61,620 bases of DNA, from the NCBI GenBank assembly GCA_028284705.1, contig JANQRE010000021.1, positions 1 to 61,620 on the forward strand, given 5' to 3'. This DNA is from Paracoccaceae bacterium (GTDB taxonomy: Bacteria; Pseudomonadota; Alphaproteobacteria; Rhodobacterales; Rhodobacteraceae). The first letter of the stretch is position 1. Each line of letters begins with the position of its first letter. Positions 37,462-45,217 of the stretch are shown here, piece by piece. Under the pieces are notes generated by a model. The model saw nothing but the letters and a program-made list of their open reading frames with translations. It was not told the DNA's origin and ran no database searches. A program made the translations under genes and the position numbers.

Positions 37462-37852
37462 AAGAACCCCTCCGGCTCTTCCCATAAATTAAAATAGAAA
37501 AGAAAGAAAAGATGATGAATGATGTTGGGCACTGGATAGTGTGGATCAAATTCCCATGCACAGAGTTATCCATGGGGATATAGTCCAGCGCTAAGTATCC
37601 TCAGCCCCTAAAATATATATTATCATCAATATCTTAAATGAAAAATGGCCGAGATTTTCCGGGGATTATTCTGTGAACAAGATCGACAAAGTTTGGGTCG
37701 AGCTACGATAAACGAAGGGTTTTCCGCAGGGGAGAACTTTAGGACTGGAATTGCGCGAACTCGAACAGTATTTACTGGCAGTCCATCCGGAACATGATAC
37801 TCCCACTCTATGCGCTAACGCCCCCCGACTTCTCCACAGAGTTATCACCCCC
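37462..37852. other. Candidate chromosomal replication origin (oriC)
   Basis: The only gene-free stretch over 300 bp (391 bp). Genes on each side read away from it. DnaA-box-like sites (consensus TTATNCACA): TGTGGATCA at 37540-37548 (8 of 9 on the minus strand), CCATGCACA at 37554-37562 and TTATCCATG at 37566-37574, TGTGAACAA at 37672-37680 (8 of 9, minus strand), TTCTCCACA at 37830-37838 (8 of 9) and TTATCACCC at 37842-37850. A 12-bp repeat CACAGAGTTATC occurs at 37559-37570 and 37835-37846. The AT-rich tract 37609-37647 could be the unwinding element, with an IHF-like match at 37624-37636. The flanking order is the one known next to the Caulobacter origin. Confidence 0.75.
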
Positions 37853-38449
37853 ATGATTTCCCTAATCCTCGCCAGCGGCTCCTCATCCCGCGCCAAGATG
37901 TTGCAGCAGGCAGGGGTCCCCTTTCAGCAAATTGTCCCAAAAATCGACGAGTCTAATCTCAAACAAGCTTTGCTGCAGGACGGGGCATCACATCGCGATA
38001 TCGCAGACACTCTAGCTGAGTACAAAGCACGTAAGATCTCACACAAACATCCTGAGGCGCTGGTGCTGGGAAGTGACCAGGTTTTGGAATTCAACGGCCA
38101 ACTCATATCGAAATCCGAAACGCATGAAGAGCTGTTGGAGTGCCTCAGATCGATGCGCGGAAAAACTCACACGCTGATCTCTGCCGCCGTTATCTTTGAA
38201 GACCTGAAACCGGTTTGGCGCTCCGTCAAGACAGTCCGGATGACAATGCGCGCCCCAAGCGAAGCTTACCTGAAAGACTACATTGATCGGAACTGGGATC
38301 AGATCAAATGGTGCGTCGGTGGATACCAGTTGGAGGGCGAAGGTGCGCGCCTTTTTGCGGATGTTCGGGGTGACTATTTTACAGTGCTTGGAATGCCGCT
38401 ATTAGATGTTCTGTCCTACCTGACCCAAAGAGGCGCCATCTCGGGATGA
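37853..38449 (+). CDS. maf: Maf-like nucleotide pyrophosphatase
   Basis: Family members hydrolyse dTTP, UTP or modified pyrimidine or 7-methyl-GTP nucleotides (house-cleaning). It has 198 residues with SLILASGSSSRAKML at the N-terminus, VLGSDQVLEF containing the conserved aspartate, and MRGKTHTLISA. The open frame extends to 37751, but the ATG at 37853 is the family start. It is the first gene to the right of the candidate origin; aroE overlaps its end by 4 nt. The exact substrate class (YhdE or YceF type) is not determined. Confidence 0.92.
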   Translation: MISLILASGSSSRAKMLQQAGVPFQQIVPKIDESNLKQALLQDGASHRDIADTLAEYKARKISHKHPEALVLGSDQVLEFNGQLISKSETHEELLECLRSMRGKTHTLISAAVIFEDLKPVWRSVKTVRMTMRAPSEAYLKDYIDRNWDQIKWCVGGYQLEGEGARLFADVRGDYFTVLGMPLLDVLSYLTQRGAISG

Positions 38450-39279
38450 AACCAGACAGAATTCCTTTGGCCGGTGTGATCGGACAACCCATCGCACATA
38501 GTAAATCTCCGCGACTTCACGGCCACTGGCTCGCGCGCTACGGGATCAAAGGGCACTACATTCCGATGGAAGTGCAGAGCAATGATCTATCTCGTGTCCT
38601 AGCATTGCTGCCAAAGATTGGGTTCCGCGGCATCAATGTAACGATCCCGCATAAGGAAGCTGTTCTGGAGCTGGCGGATGTCATCACCGATCGCGCAGCG
38701 CTGATAGGGGCGGCCAATACACTGACATTTCAAAGCGATGGTAAACTGCACGCGGACAACACAGATGGTGTCGGCTTCATAGCAAGTCTCAAACAATCGG
38801 AACCTGATTGGGCTGCAAAATCTGCACCTGCGCTTGTTCTAGGAGCCGGAGGTGCATCCCGTGCCATCGTAGCGGCCCTGTTGCAAGAGGGATGCCCGGA
38901 GATCGTGCTTGCCAACCGAACCCGCGCACGCGCCGATGCGCTGAAATCTCACTTTGGCGGCAAGATATCCGTCATCGATTGGACTCAAGTTACAGGCGTG
39001 TTGTCGGAAATTGGTACATTGGTAAACACCACGTCGTTGGGCATGGTCGGCAAGGAAGACCTCAGAATACCACTCGATGACTTGGCATCTTCGGCGATTG
39101 TCACAGATCTCGTCTACACCCCGCTCAAGACTCAACTTTTGCTTAATGCGGAGGCGGTCGGATGCAAAACTGTAAACGGTCTGGGCATGCTGCTGCACCA
39201 GGGCGTGCCTGGATTTGAGCGCTGGTTTGGGCGAAAGCCGGACGTCGATGATGCGGTCCGCCGCGCGGTGATGATGTGA
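38446..39279 (+). CDS. aroE: Shikimate dehydrogenase
   Basis: Reduces 3-dehydroshikimate to shikimate with NADPH in aromatic amino acid synthesis. It has 277 residues: the substrate-binding HSKSPRLHGHW motif, the catalytic lysine in NVTIPHKEAV, the NADP-binding GAGGASRAIVAALL, and NRTRARAD. It starts 4 nt before the maf stop and ends overlapping coaE, in the tight maf-aroE-coaE-dnaQ operon. Confidence 0.96.
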   Translation: MKPDRIPLAGVIGQPIAHSKSPRLHGHWLARYGIKGHYIPMEVQSNDLSRVLALLPKIGFRGINVTIPHKEAVLELADVITDRAALIGAANTLTFQSDGKLHADNTDGVGFIASLKQSEPDWAAKSAPALVLGAGGASRAIVAALLQEGCPEIVLANRTRARADALKSHFGGKISVIDWTQVTGVLSEIGTLVNTTSLGMVGKEDLRIPLDDLASSAIVTDLVYTPLKTQLLLNAEAVGCKTVNGLGMLLHQGVPGFERWFGRKPDVDDAVRRAVMM

Positions 39280-39866
39280 GCCAGTCGCCACGTCTGTTGG
39301 TTCTGACCGGCTCCATCGGAATGGGCAAATCGACCATTGCAGAGATGTTTGACGATCTTGGTATTCCTGTGTGGGATGCCGACGCCGCTGTGGCCAAGCT
39401 TTATGATGTTGATGGTGCTGCAATTCCTCCTCTGATCGAACTTGTTCCTGATGCCATCAGAGGCGGGAAGGTCAGCCGGGATGCTCTGCGTCGTGCAATT
39501 TCTGACAATCCCGAGCTGCTCACAGAGATCGAGAAGATCATCCATCCTCTCGTCGCCGCAGATCGCGAAGCCTTTGTGCGGGCTCATGAAGATGCCGATC
39601 TGATTTTGCTCGATATTCCGCTCTATTTCGAAACAGGCGCAAAATTGGATGCGAAGGTGCTTGTCGTTACTGCGTCGGAGGAGATTCAGCGCGCCCGTGT
39701 CCTGTCACGTGGCACCATGTCGGAAAAGGAGTTTGAACTGATCAAATCCCGTCAGATGCCAGACGCAGAAAAGCAGAAGCGGGCGGACTACGTGATTGAA
39801 ACGCTGACCCTTGAGCAAACCCGACAGGCGGTGCAGACTCTGGTCGAAAGTTTGAGGGCAGCTTGA
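39276..39866 (+). CDS. coaE: Dephospho-CoA kinase
   Basis: Last step of coenzyme A synthesis: phosphorylates dephospho-CoA at the ribose 3'-OH. It has 196 residues of the P-loop kinase fold with LTGSIGMGKSTIAEMF at the N-terminus, VWDADAAVAKLY, and the lid region. The start is GTG at 39276 (GTGA overlap with aroE); its stop shares a base with the dnaQ ATG. Confidence 0.95.
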   Translation: MSQSPRLLVLTGSIGMGKSTIAEMFDDLGIPVWDADAAVAKLYDVDGAAIPPLIELVPDAIRGGKVSRDALRRAISDNPELLTEIEKIIHPLVAADREAFVRAHEDADLILLDIPLYFETGAKLDAKVLVVTASEEIQRARVLSRGTMSEKEFELIKSRQMPDAEKQKRADYVIETLTLEQTRQAVQTLVESLRAA

Positions 39867-40555
39867 TGCGCGAAATCGTGCTCGACACGGAAACCACCGG
39901 GTTTGAACCTGAAGCGGGCGATCGGATCGTTGAGATTGGTGGTGTTGAACTGCTCAACCACATGCCGACCGGTCGGACGTATCACCAATACATCAACCCC
40001 GAGCGCGCCATGCCGCAGGAGGCGTTCGAAGTACATGGCCTTGGCGATGATTTCCTGCGCGACAAGCCGGTCTTCAAAGACATCGCCCAGGAATTTGCAG
40101 ATTTTGTTGGCGCCGCGCGGCTTGTCATTCACAACGCCGCCTTCGACATGAAATTCCTGAATGCCGAGCTTGGATGGGCTGGGCTACCGAAGCTCCCGAT
40201 GGATCAGGCGCTCGATACACTCGCTATTGCGCGGAAAAAATTCCCCGGCTCACCCGCGTCCCTCGACGCTTTGTGCCGTCGCTTTGGTGTCGATAATTCG
40301 GCGCGGGAGAAACACGGGGCACTGCTCGACAGTGAAATCCTCGCAGAAGTGTATCTGGAGCTCATTGGCGGTCGCCAACCTGATTTCGCGCTCGCGCAAT
40401 CTTCCACAAAGTCCAGCGATGGCGCGCCATCAGACGATTGGCGTCCGGCGCCGCGTCCAAAAGCTCTGCCATCTCGTTTGACCGAAGACGAGAAAGCCGC
40501 CCATGAGGTGTTCGTGGACGGCCTTGGTGAAACTGCGCTCTGGCGGACACTTTAG
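39866..40555 (+). CDS. dnaQ: DNA polymerase III epsilon subunit (proofreading exonuclease)
   Basis: The 3'-5' proofreading subunit of the replicative polymerase. It has 229 residues: Exo I IVLDTETTGFEP (catalytic D and E), Exo II VIHNAAFDMKFLN, and Exo III EKHGALLDSEILAEVY (His and Asp), the DEDDh set, then a C-terminal tail for polymerase binding. The start is ATG at 39866 (a TTG three bases earlier is in frame). It converges on secB with a 4-nt overlap. Confidence 0.96.
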   Translation: MREIVLDTETTGFEPEAGDRIVEIGGVELLNHMPTGRTYHQYINPERAMPQEAFEVHGLGDDFLRDKPVFKDIAQEFADFVGAARLVIHNAAFDMKFLNAELGWAGLPKLPMDQALDTLAIARKKFPGSPASLDALCRRFGVDNSAREKHGALLDSEILAEVYLELIGGRQPDFALAQSSTKSSDGAPSDDWRPAPRPKALPSRLTEDEKAAHEVFVDGLGETALWRTL

Positions 40556-41055
40556 GCGTCTGCGGTTTTCCCAGCTTCCGCATCAGACTGTGCGCGGCGC
40601 GCCAGCTCATTTCGATAAAGCGCAAGGAAATCAATGGTTTCCAGATTCAGCGGCGGGAACCCACCATCGCGCGTCACGTCACTGACAATGCGGCGAATGA
40701 ACGGGAACAGCATCCGCGGACATTCGATCATCAGGAACGGATGCAATTGCTCCTCCGGCACGTTCTCGACAATGAACACACCGGTATAGTCCAACTCCAT
40801 CAGGAAGATCGGCTTGCCTTCCCCTTTGGTCTTTGCGTTCACTTCAAGGCGGGTCGAAACCTCATATTGGTTGTCAACATTGCGTTTCTTGGCATCGAGG
40901 TTGACCTGCACCTGAATATCCGGCGTCGCATCGCCATCGCCAATTCCCTTTTGGGCAGCGATGTTCTCAAAGGACATATCCTTGATGTATTGCGCGGCGA
41001 CTTGCATGCGCGGCGGGGTCGGTGCCTGAGCGGCTGCGCCGTTCTCTTCGGCCAT
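40552..41055 (-). CDS. secB: Protein-export chaperone SecB
   Basis: Tetrameric chaperone that keeps preproteins unfolded and delivers them to SecA. It has 167 residues with YIKDMSFENIAAQKG, VNLDAKKRNVDNQYEVSTRLEVNAK, and the C-terminal GGFPPLNLETIDFLALY; the latter stretches are classical SecB. ATG at 41055 is preferred, with a GGAG ribosome binding site, over GTG at 41064. fxsA lies 58 nt upstream on the same strand. Confidence 0.96.
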   Translation of the reverse strand: MAEENGAAAQAPTPPRMQVAAQYIKDMSFENIAAQKGIGDGDATPDIQVQVNLDAKKRNVDNQYEVSTRLEVNAKTKGEGKPIFLMELDYTGVFIVENVPEEQLHPFLMIECPRMLFPFIRRIVSDVTRDGGFPPLNLETIDFLALYRNELARRAQSDAEAGKTADA

Positions 41056-41113
41056 AAAACTCACTCCGATAAATTGCGTGTTGCGCCTTGCCTAACAGGT
41101 CAAGGCAGGGGTC

Positions 41114-41602
41114 TCAATGCCGTGTCCAGCCCGATGGTGATTGGCCCGGTCGGCGCGGTCTTTCCTGATCGAGGTCCTCAAACTCACCGTCGATAATATC
41201 ACCCGGGGATGGTCGCGGTTCGGCGTGCGGATGGCCAGTATGAACAAAGCTCTGAACTTTCACGCGGGACCGAATCCAGCGGAAAATCGCCAAACGCACC
41301 GGCGGCACCAGAAGCGCAAATCCGACAGCGTCGGTGAAAAAGCCAGGGGTCAAAAGCAGCAACCCCGAAGCCAAAATCATTGCACCATGGGCGATGGACT
41401 CGGTCGGATCGCGAAGATCACGCAGGTTTGTTTGAATTTGTGACAAAGCCATAAGGCCCTGAGCGCGCACCAGAAAAGTGCCCAGAATTGCGGTTAAAAT
41501 AACGATTCCCAAGGTCGGCCAAAGGCCAAGCCAACCACCCACCTGGATAAAGAGGGCGATCTCAACGATCGGGATCGTCACAAAAAGCAGAAAAAGCCAC
41601 AT
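41114..41602 (-). CDS. fxsA: FxsA family membrane protein
   Basis: FxsA family members are small inner-membrane proteins; the E. coli member suppresses F-mediated exclusion of phage T7. It has 162 residues with three hydrophobic segments (LFLLFVTIPIVEIALFI; LGLWPTLGIVILTAILGT; GAMILASGLLLLTPGF) and the typical PGFFTDAVGF loop, then a hydrophilic tail ending with a Pro/Arg-rich stretch. The start is ATG at 41602 with AAGGA 8 nt upstream. It is divergent from the Tim44-like gene. Confidence 0.88.
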   Translation of the reverse strand: MWLFLLFVTIPIVEIALFIQVGGWLGLWPTLGIVILTAILGTFLVRAQGLMALSQIQTNLRDLRDPTESIAHGAMILASGLLLLTPGFFTDAVGFALLVPPVRLAIFRWIRSRVKVQSFVHTGHPHAEPRPSPGDIIDGEFEDLDQERPRRPGQSPSGWTRH

Positions 41603-41707
41603 ATGCGGGTCCTTTGGCACGGTCGGTCAGGTGGACTTGTCGTCCCCCACACCCTACATAGGTTGGGGTGCCAAAATTTGCTATGGTTGCACTGTCCAGA
41701 GGGTCCA

Positions 41708-42376
41708 ATGAGCAACGACATGATCCAACTTCTCGTATTGGCCGGGATTGCCGTCTTTCTGATTTTACGGCTGAAAAACGTCCTGGGAAGCCGGGAGGGT
41801 TTCGAAAAGCCACCTGTGGCGATGCCGGAGGCGAATGACAGCGCTGCGCGCAACCGTCAGAATTTCGAAGTGATCGAAGGCGGCGCGGATCGCGACATCA
41901 TTGATCATGTGGATGAAGATTCCGACGCGGCGAAAGCCCTGGCGGATATGAAACGCGCCGAGCCGAGCTTCGGTGTCAGTGACTTCCTGGAAGGCGCACG
42001 TGGTGCCTATGAAATGATCCTCATGGGGTTCGAGCGGGGCGAACTGGACGATATCGCGCCGTTCCTGTCTGACGACGTGAAAGCAGCATTCGCCAGCGTC
42101 ATCGATCAGCGCGCCGAGAAAGGCCTTCTGGTTGAAGCAAATTTCGTCGGCGTGCGTGAGCTGACTCTGAAAGAAGCAACCTTCGATCCCGAGACCAAAG
42201 AAGGTGATATCACCGTGAAATTCATCGGTGAGCTGACATCGGTTGTGCGCGACTCAGCGGGGGATATCGTCGAGGGCGACCCGAACGCGATCAAGAAACA
42301 GAAGGACGTGTGGACCTTCTCTCGCATCATGGGGTCGAAAGATCCGAACTGGCAGCTGGTCGCGACCGGGGGATGA
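41708..42376 (+). CDS. Tim44-like domain protein
   Basis: A 222-residue protein with one N-terminal membrane anchor (IQLLVLAGIAVFLILRL) and a C-terminal Tim44/TimA-like domain (about 85-222; FLEGARGAYEMILMGFERGELDDIAPFLSDDV). In Caulobacter the related TimA interacts with membrane-import-like machinery; the exact role in bacteria is unclear. The start is ATG at 41708, whereas the open frame extends to 41603. Its stop overlaps the mltA start (ATGA), and secB and fxsA lie next door, an export-minded neighbourhood. Confidence 0.88.
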   Translation: MSNDMIQLLVLAGIAVFLILRLKNVLGSREGFEKPPVAMPEANDSAARNRQNFEVIEGGADRDIIDHVDEDSDAAKALADMKRAEPSFGVSDFLEGARGAYEMILMGFERGELDDIAPFLSDDVKAAFASVIDQRAEKGLLVEANFVGVRELTLKEATFDPETKEGDITVKFIGELTSVVRDSAGDIVEGDPNAIKKQKDVWTFSRIMGSKDPNWQLVATGG

Positions 42377-43407
42377 GGCTTGGCCGCCGGGCAGCCAGTT
42401 TTGCGGCGGGGCTGTTCATGGGCCTGAGTTCTGCACATGCCTCGGGCAGTTACGAAATCCTGAAATTCTCTGATCTCAAGGGCTGGGAAGAGGACGACCA
42501 CGCGGCAGCGCTCAACGTGTTTCGAGAGACATGCCAAGACATTGACGACCCGGAATGGTCCTCGCTTTGCGGGTTCGCGACCAGCCAACCGACCGCCCAA
42601 GCCTTCTTTGAACTGTTCTTCCGCCCGGTGCTGATCGGGGGTGAGGAACCGGCGCTATTCACCGGTTACTACGAGCCGGAACTCCGCGGCTCGCGATACC
42701 GAGGTGGGCAGTACCAATACCCGCTCTATCGCAAACCGCCAGAACTCGCCGCCGGAACGCGCTGGCATTCCCGTGCCGAGATAGAAACGCAAGGCCTACT
42801 CGAAGGGCGTGGGCTCGAGATTGCTTATATCAACGACCCTGTCGACGTCTTCTTTCTGCAAATTCAGGGCTCGGGCCGCGTGAGGCTGGACGACGGATCG
42901 GCCATCCGGGTCGGCTATGGCGGCAAGAACGGCCATGACTATCGCTCCATCGGGCAGGAACTGATCCGTCGCGGTGTCTACCAGCCGCATCAGGTGTCCG
43001 CACAGGTGATCAAGAATTGGGTGCGGCGCAATCCGGCGGAAGGGGCGGACCTGCTGAGGCACAACCCGTCATTTGTCTTCTTCCGGGAGGTCTCGGAAGT
43101 GCCCGCCGACAAAGGACCGCTCGGCGCGATGAATCGCTCGATCACAACCATGCGCTCCATTGCGGTTGATCCAAAATATACGACCCTCGGCGCGCCGGTT
43201 TGGATCGAGAAGGGCGGGAAAGACCCGATTAACCGTCTGATGATCGCGCAGGATACAGGCTCCGCGATCAAAGGCGCGCAGCGGGCGGATATCTTCTATG
43301 GCACCGGCCGTGCCGCTGGCTTGGAGGCGGGCCGGATCAAGGACCCGGGCCGCATGGTCGTGCTGATGCCGATCCAAACCGCCTACGCCCTGGCGCCTGG
43401 CGGCTGA
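42373..43407 (+). CDS. mltA: Membrane-bound lytic murein transglycosylase A
   Basis: Cleaves peptidoglycan glycan strands to 1,6-anhydro products. It has 344 residues with an N-terminal signal peptide (RLGRRAASFAAGLFMGLSSAHAS; no lipobox seen, unlike E. coli MltA), the MltA domain with FTGYYEPELRGS, VDVFFLQIQGSGRV and VGYGGKNGHDY, and the C-terminal 3D domain with LMIAQDTGSAIKGAQRADIF, whose aspartates carry catalysis. The start ATG at 42373 overlaps the Tim44-like gene stop by 4 nt. Confidence 0.95.
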   Translation: MRLGRRAASFAAGLFMGLSSAHASGSYEILKFSDLKGWEEDDHAAALNVFRETCQDIDDPEWSSLCGFATSQPTAQAFFELFFRPVLIGGEEPALFTGYYEPELRGSRYRGGQYQYPLYRKPPELAAGTRWHSRAEIETQGLLEGRGLEIAYINDPVDVFFLQIQGSGRVRLDDGSAIRVGYGGKNGHDYRSIGQELIRRGVYQPHQVSAQVIKNWVRRNPAEGADLLRHNPSFVFFREVSEVPADKGPLGAMNRSITTMRSIAVDPKYTTLGAPVWIEKGGKDPINRLMIAQDTGSAIKGAQRADIFYGTGRAAGLEAGRIKDPGRMVVLMPIQTAYALAPGG

Positions 43408-43411
43408 TCCA

Positions 43412-44011
43412 ATGTCCCGTCGGAAGAAACGTGTCCTCAGCCCGGAGGAGCAACGCCTTTGGGAGGCGGTGAAGACGACGGCAACGCCGCTTCAACCGGA
43501 ACTCAAGACATCGGTAACTTCCGAATTCGCGTTGACGCGGCCGAAGAAGAAACCAGTTGCGACCGATCTCTCGCCTTTGGCTGCACCGAAACAGCCAGCC
43601 AAATCGACCACCGGCAAGTCCAACCTTGTTCCTGAATTGGCGGACCGGCTGAAGGCGGCCCCGGTTCAGATGGATGGCAGGACATATCGCAAGATGAACC
43701 GCGGCAAGCTGAGGCCAGAGGCGCGGATCGATCTCCATGGCATGACGCTGGATCAGGCACATCCCGCGCTCGACCGGTTCATTCGCCGCGCCCATGCGGA
43801 TGGCAAACGTCTGGTGCTGGTCATCACCGGTAAAGGCAAACCGCGGGATGACGGCGGACCGATCCCGACGCGCCTCGGGGTGCTGCGCCACCAGGTGCCG
43901 AACTGGTTGGCTCAAGGCGCGCTTGCGCCGATGGTCTTGCAGGTGACTTTGGCCAGTCCGAATTATGGCGGTAGTGGCGCGTATTTCGTCTATCTACGGC
44001 GTCAGCGGTAG
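43412..44011 (+). CDS. Smr domain protein (putative DNA/RNA nuclease)
   Basis: A 199-residue protein with a basic, low-complexity N-terminus (MSRRKKRVLSPEEQRLW) and a C-terminal Smr domain (about 115-199): IDLHGMTLDQA and LVITGKGK are the LDLHG and TGKG motifs. Smr domains without MutS2 can nick DNA or cleave RNA. It follows mltA by 4 nt, so the two may be co-transcribed. The 3' end overlaps the convergent MFS gene by 18 nt. Confidence 0.9.
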   Translation: MSRRKKRVLSPEEQRLWEAVKTTATPLQPELKTSVTSEFALTRPKKKPVATDLSPLAAPKQPAKSTTGKSNLVPELADRLKAAPVQMDGRTYRKMNRGKLRPEARIDLHGMTLDQAHPALDRFIRRAHADGKRLVLVITGKGKPRDDGGPIPTRLGVLRHQVPNWLAQGALAPMVLQVTLASPNYGGSGAYFVYLRRQR

Positions 44012-45217
44012 GTTGCGACGCACGCTTGTAATGCCGATCAAAGCAAGTCCCGCGGCGGCGAAGAAGTAAATCGCGATCCAGACAAGTTGGGTCTCATACC
44101 CGATCCCGGCATCGATTAGCGCACCGGTCAGGCCCGGGCCAATGGCCGATCCCAACACCATGATCGCAGAGGCGAGCGCCTTGATAGAACCCAGAAACCT
44201 TGTGCCAAAGAACTCCGCCCAAAACGCAATGGGTACGGTGGCCTGTAAGCCCGAGGTAACTCCGATCAAAACAATTCCGAAACTCCCGACGAGGAGGCTT
44301 TCTGTGGTCGAGAAGACAATGTACCCGAAGGCCGAGAAGACACCATAGAACGGCATCATCCGCGAGGTCCCGAACCGGTCGATGAGAAAGCCCGACAGGA
44401 CCATCACGCAAACCGCTACTCCGGTGTAGATCGGGAACAGGCTGACAAGTTGCAGGTGGCTCCAGCCTTTCAACTCGGCCAGGTGAACTTGCAGAAAGAA
44501 GAAGGCGGTTCCAAAGGCTGGGGGTCCCAGAAGGGTTGGCATAATCAGCCAAAACAGCGGCAAACGCAGCACGTCTCCACGGGTCCAGTGTCGGTTCTCC
44601 ATGCCAACCGCTTCGCTTTCCGTTGCGATAGCTTGCGGCGTGCGTTCCTGGCGGAGAAGGGTCACGACGACCGGTACAAGCGCGAGGGCAACGCCCGCGG
44701 AAATCACCCAAAGCACGCGCCAATCCATCGTCACCAAAAGGCCAACGAAGATCAGCGGTAACAAAGCTTCGCCGATGGCATATCCCAGTGATGCGATGGC
44801 CAACGCGCGTCCTCTCGCCGCGACAAACCATCGAGCCATGGCCACTGCCGCGATATGTCCAGCCATGCCTTGGCCCGCGAAACGCAGTAAAAAGATCACA
44901 ATGGGCAATAACCAAACAACGGACACCCACGCGGCCATCAGGCAGGCGAAAGCCAGGAGCACAAGGATTGACCCGCCCAACACACGGACGCGAAAAATGT
45001 CGGTCAGGGAGCCCGCCCAGACCATGAGAATGGCGGAGGCCAGAGTGCCCGACATATAGAGCAGACCCCAATCACCGTGGCTGAGGCCAAAAGCGGCCTG
45101 AAACTCGCCAGCAAAGACCGAGATGAAAAAGGTCTGCCCGAAGGAGGACGAGAAAGTCAGAAGAAAACCCGCCGCGAGCCATTTCGCATTCTCGCGGATA
45201 AAGTGCAGCGTGTTCAC
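43994..45217 (-). CDS. Major facilitator superfamily transporter
   Basis: A 407-residue protein with about 12 hydrophobic segments, arranged 6+6. Segments such as LAAGFLLTFSSSFGQTFFISVF at the N-terminus and the GSLTDIFRVRVLGG loop (motif A-like, between helices 2 and 3) support the MFS. The substrate is unknown; it resembles the monocarboxylate/oxalate-like MFS proteins only generally. Its start overlaps the stop of the lipoprotein hydrolase by 4 nt, so it probably rides on the hslU transcript. Confidence 0.82.
   Translation of the reverse strand: MNTLHFIRENAKWLAAGFLLTFSSSFGQTFFISVFAGEFQAAFGLSHGDWGLLYMSGTLASAILMVWAGSLTDIFRVRVLGGSILVLLAFACLMAAWVSVVWLLPIVIFLLRFAGQGMAGHIAAVAMARWFVAARGRALAIASLGYAIGEALLPLIFVGLLVTMDWRVLWVISAGVALALVPVVVTLLRQERTPQAIATESEAVGMENRHWTRGDVLRLPLFWLIMPTLLGPPAFGTAFFFLQVHLAELKGWSHLQLVSLFPIYTGVAVCVMVLSGFLIDRFGTSRMMPFYGVFSAFGYIVFSTTESLLVGSFGIVLIGVTSGLQATVPIAFWAEFFGTRFLGSIKALASAIMVLGSAIGPGLTGALIDAGIGYETQLVWIAIYFFAAAGLALIGITSVRRNLPLTP

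Noticed and set aside
37462-37852. CtrA sites (TTAA-N7-TTAA) at the candidate origin
   Set aside because: Two isolated TTAA words exist (near 37490 and 37634) but no properly spaced pair, so Caulobacter-like CtrA control of this origin is not supported by eye.
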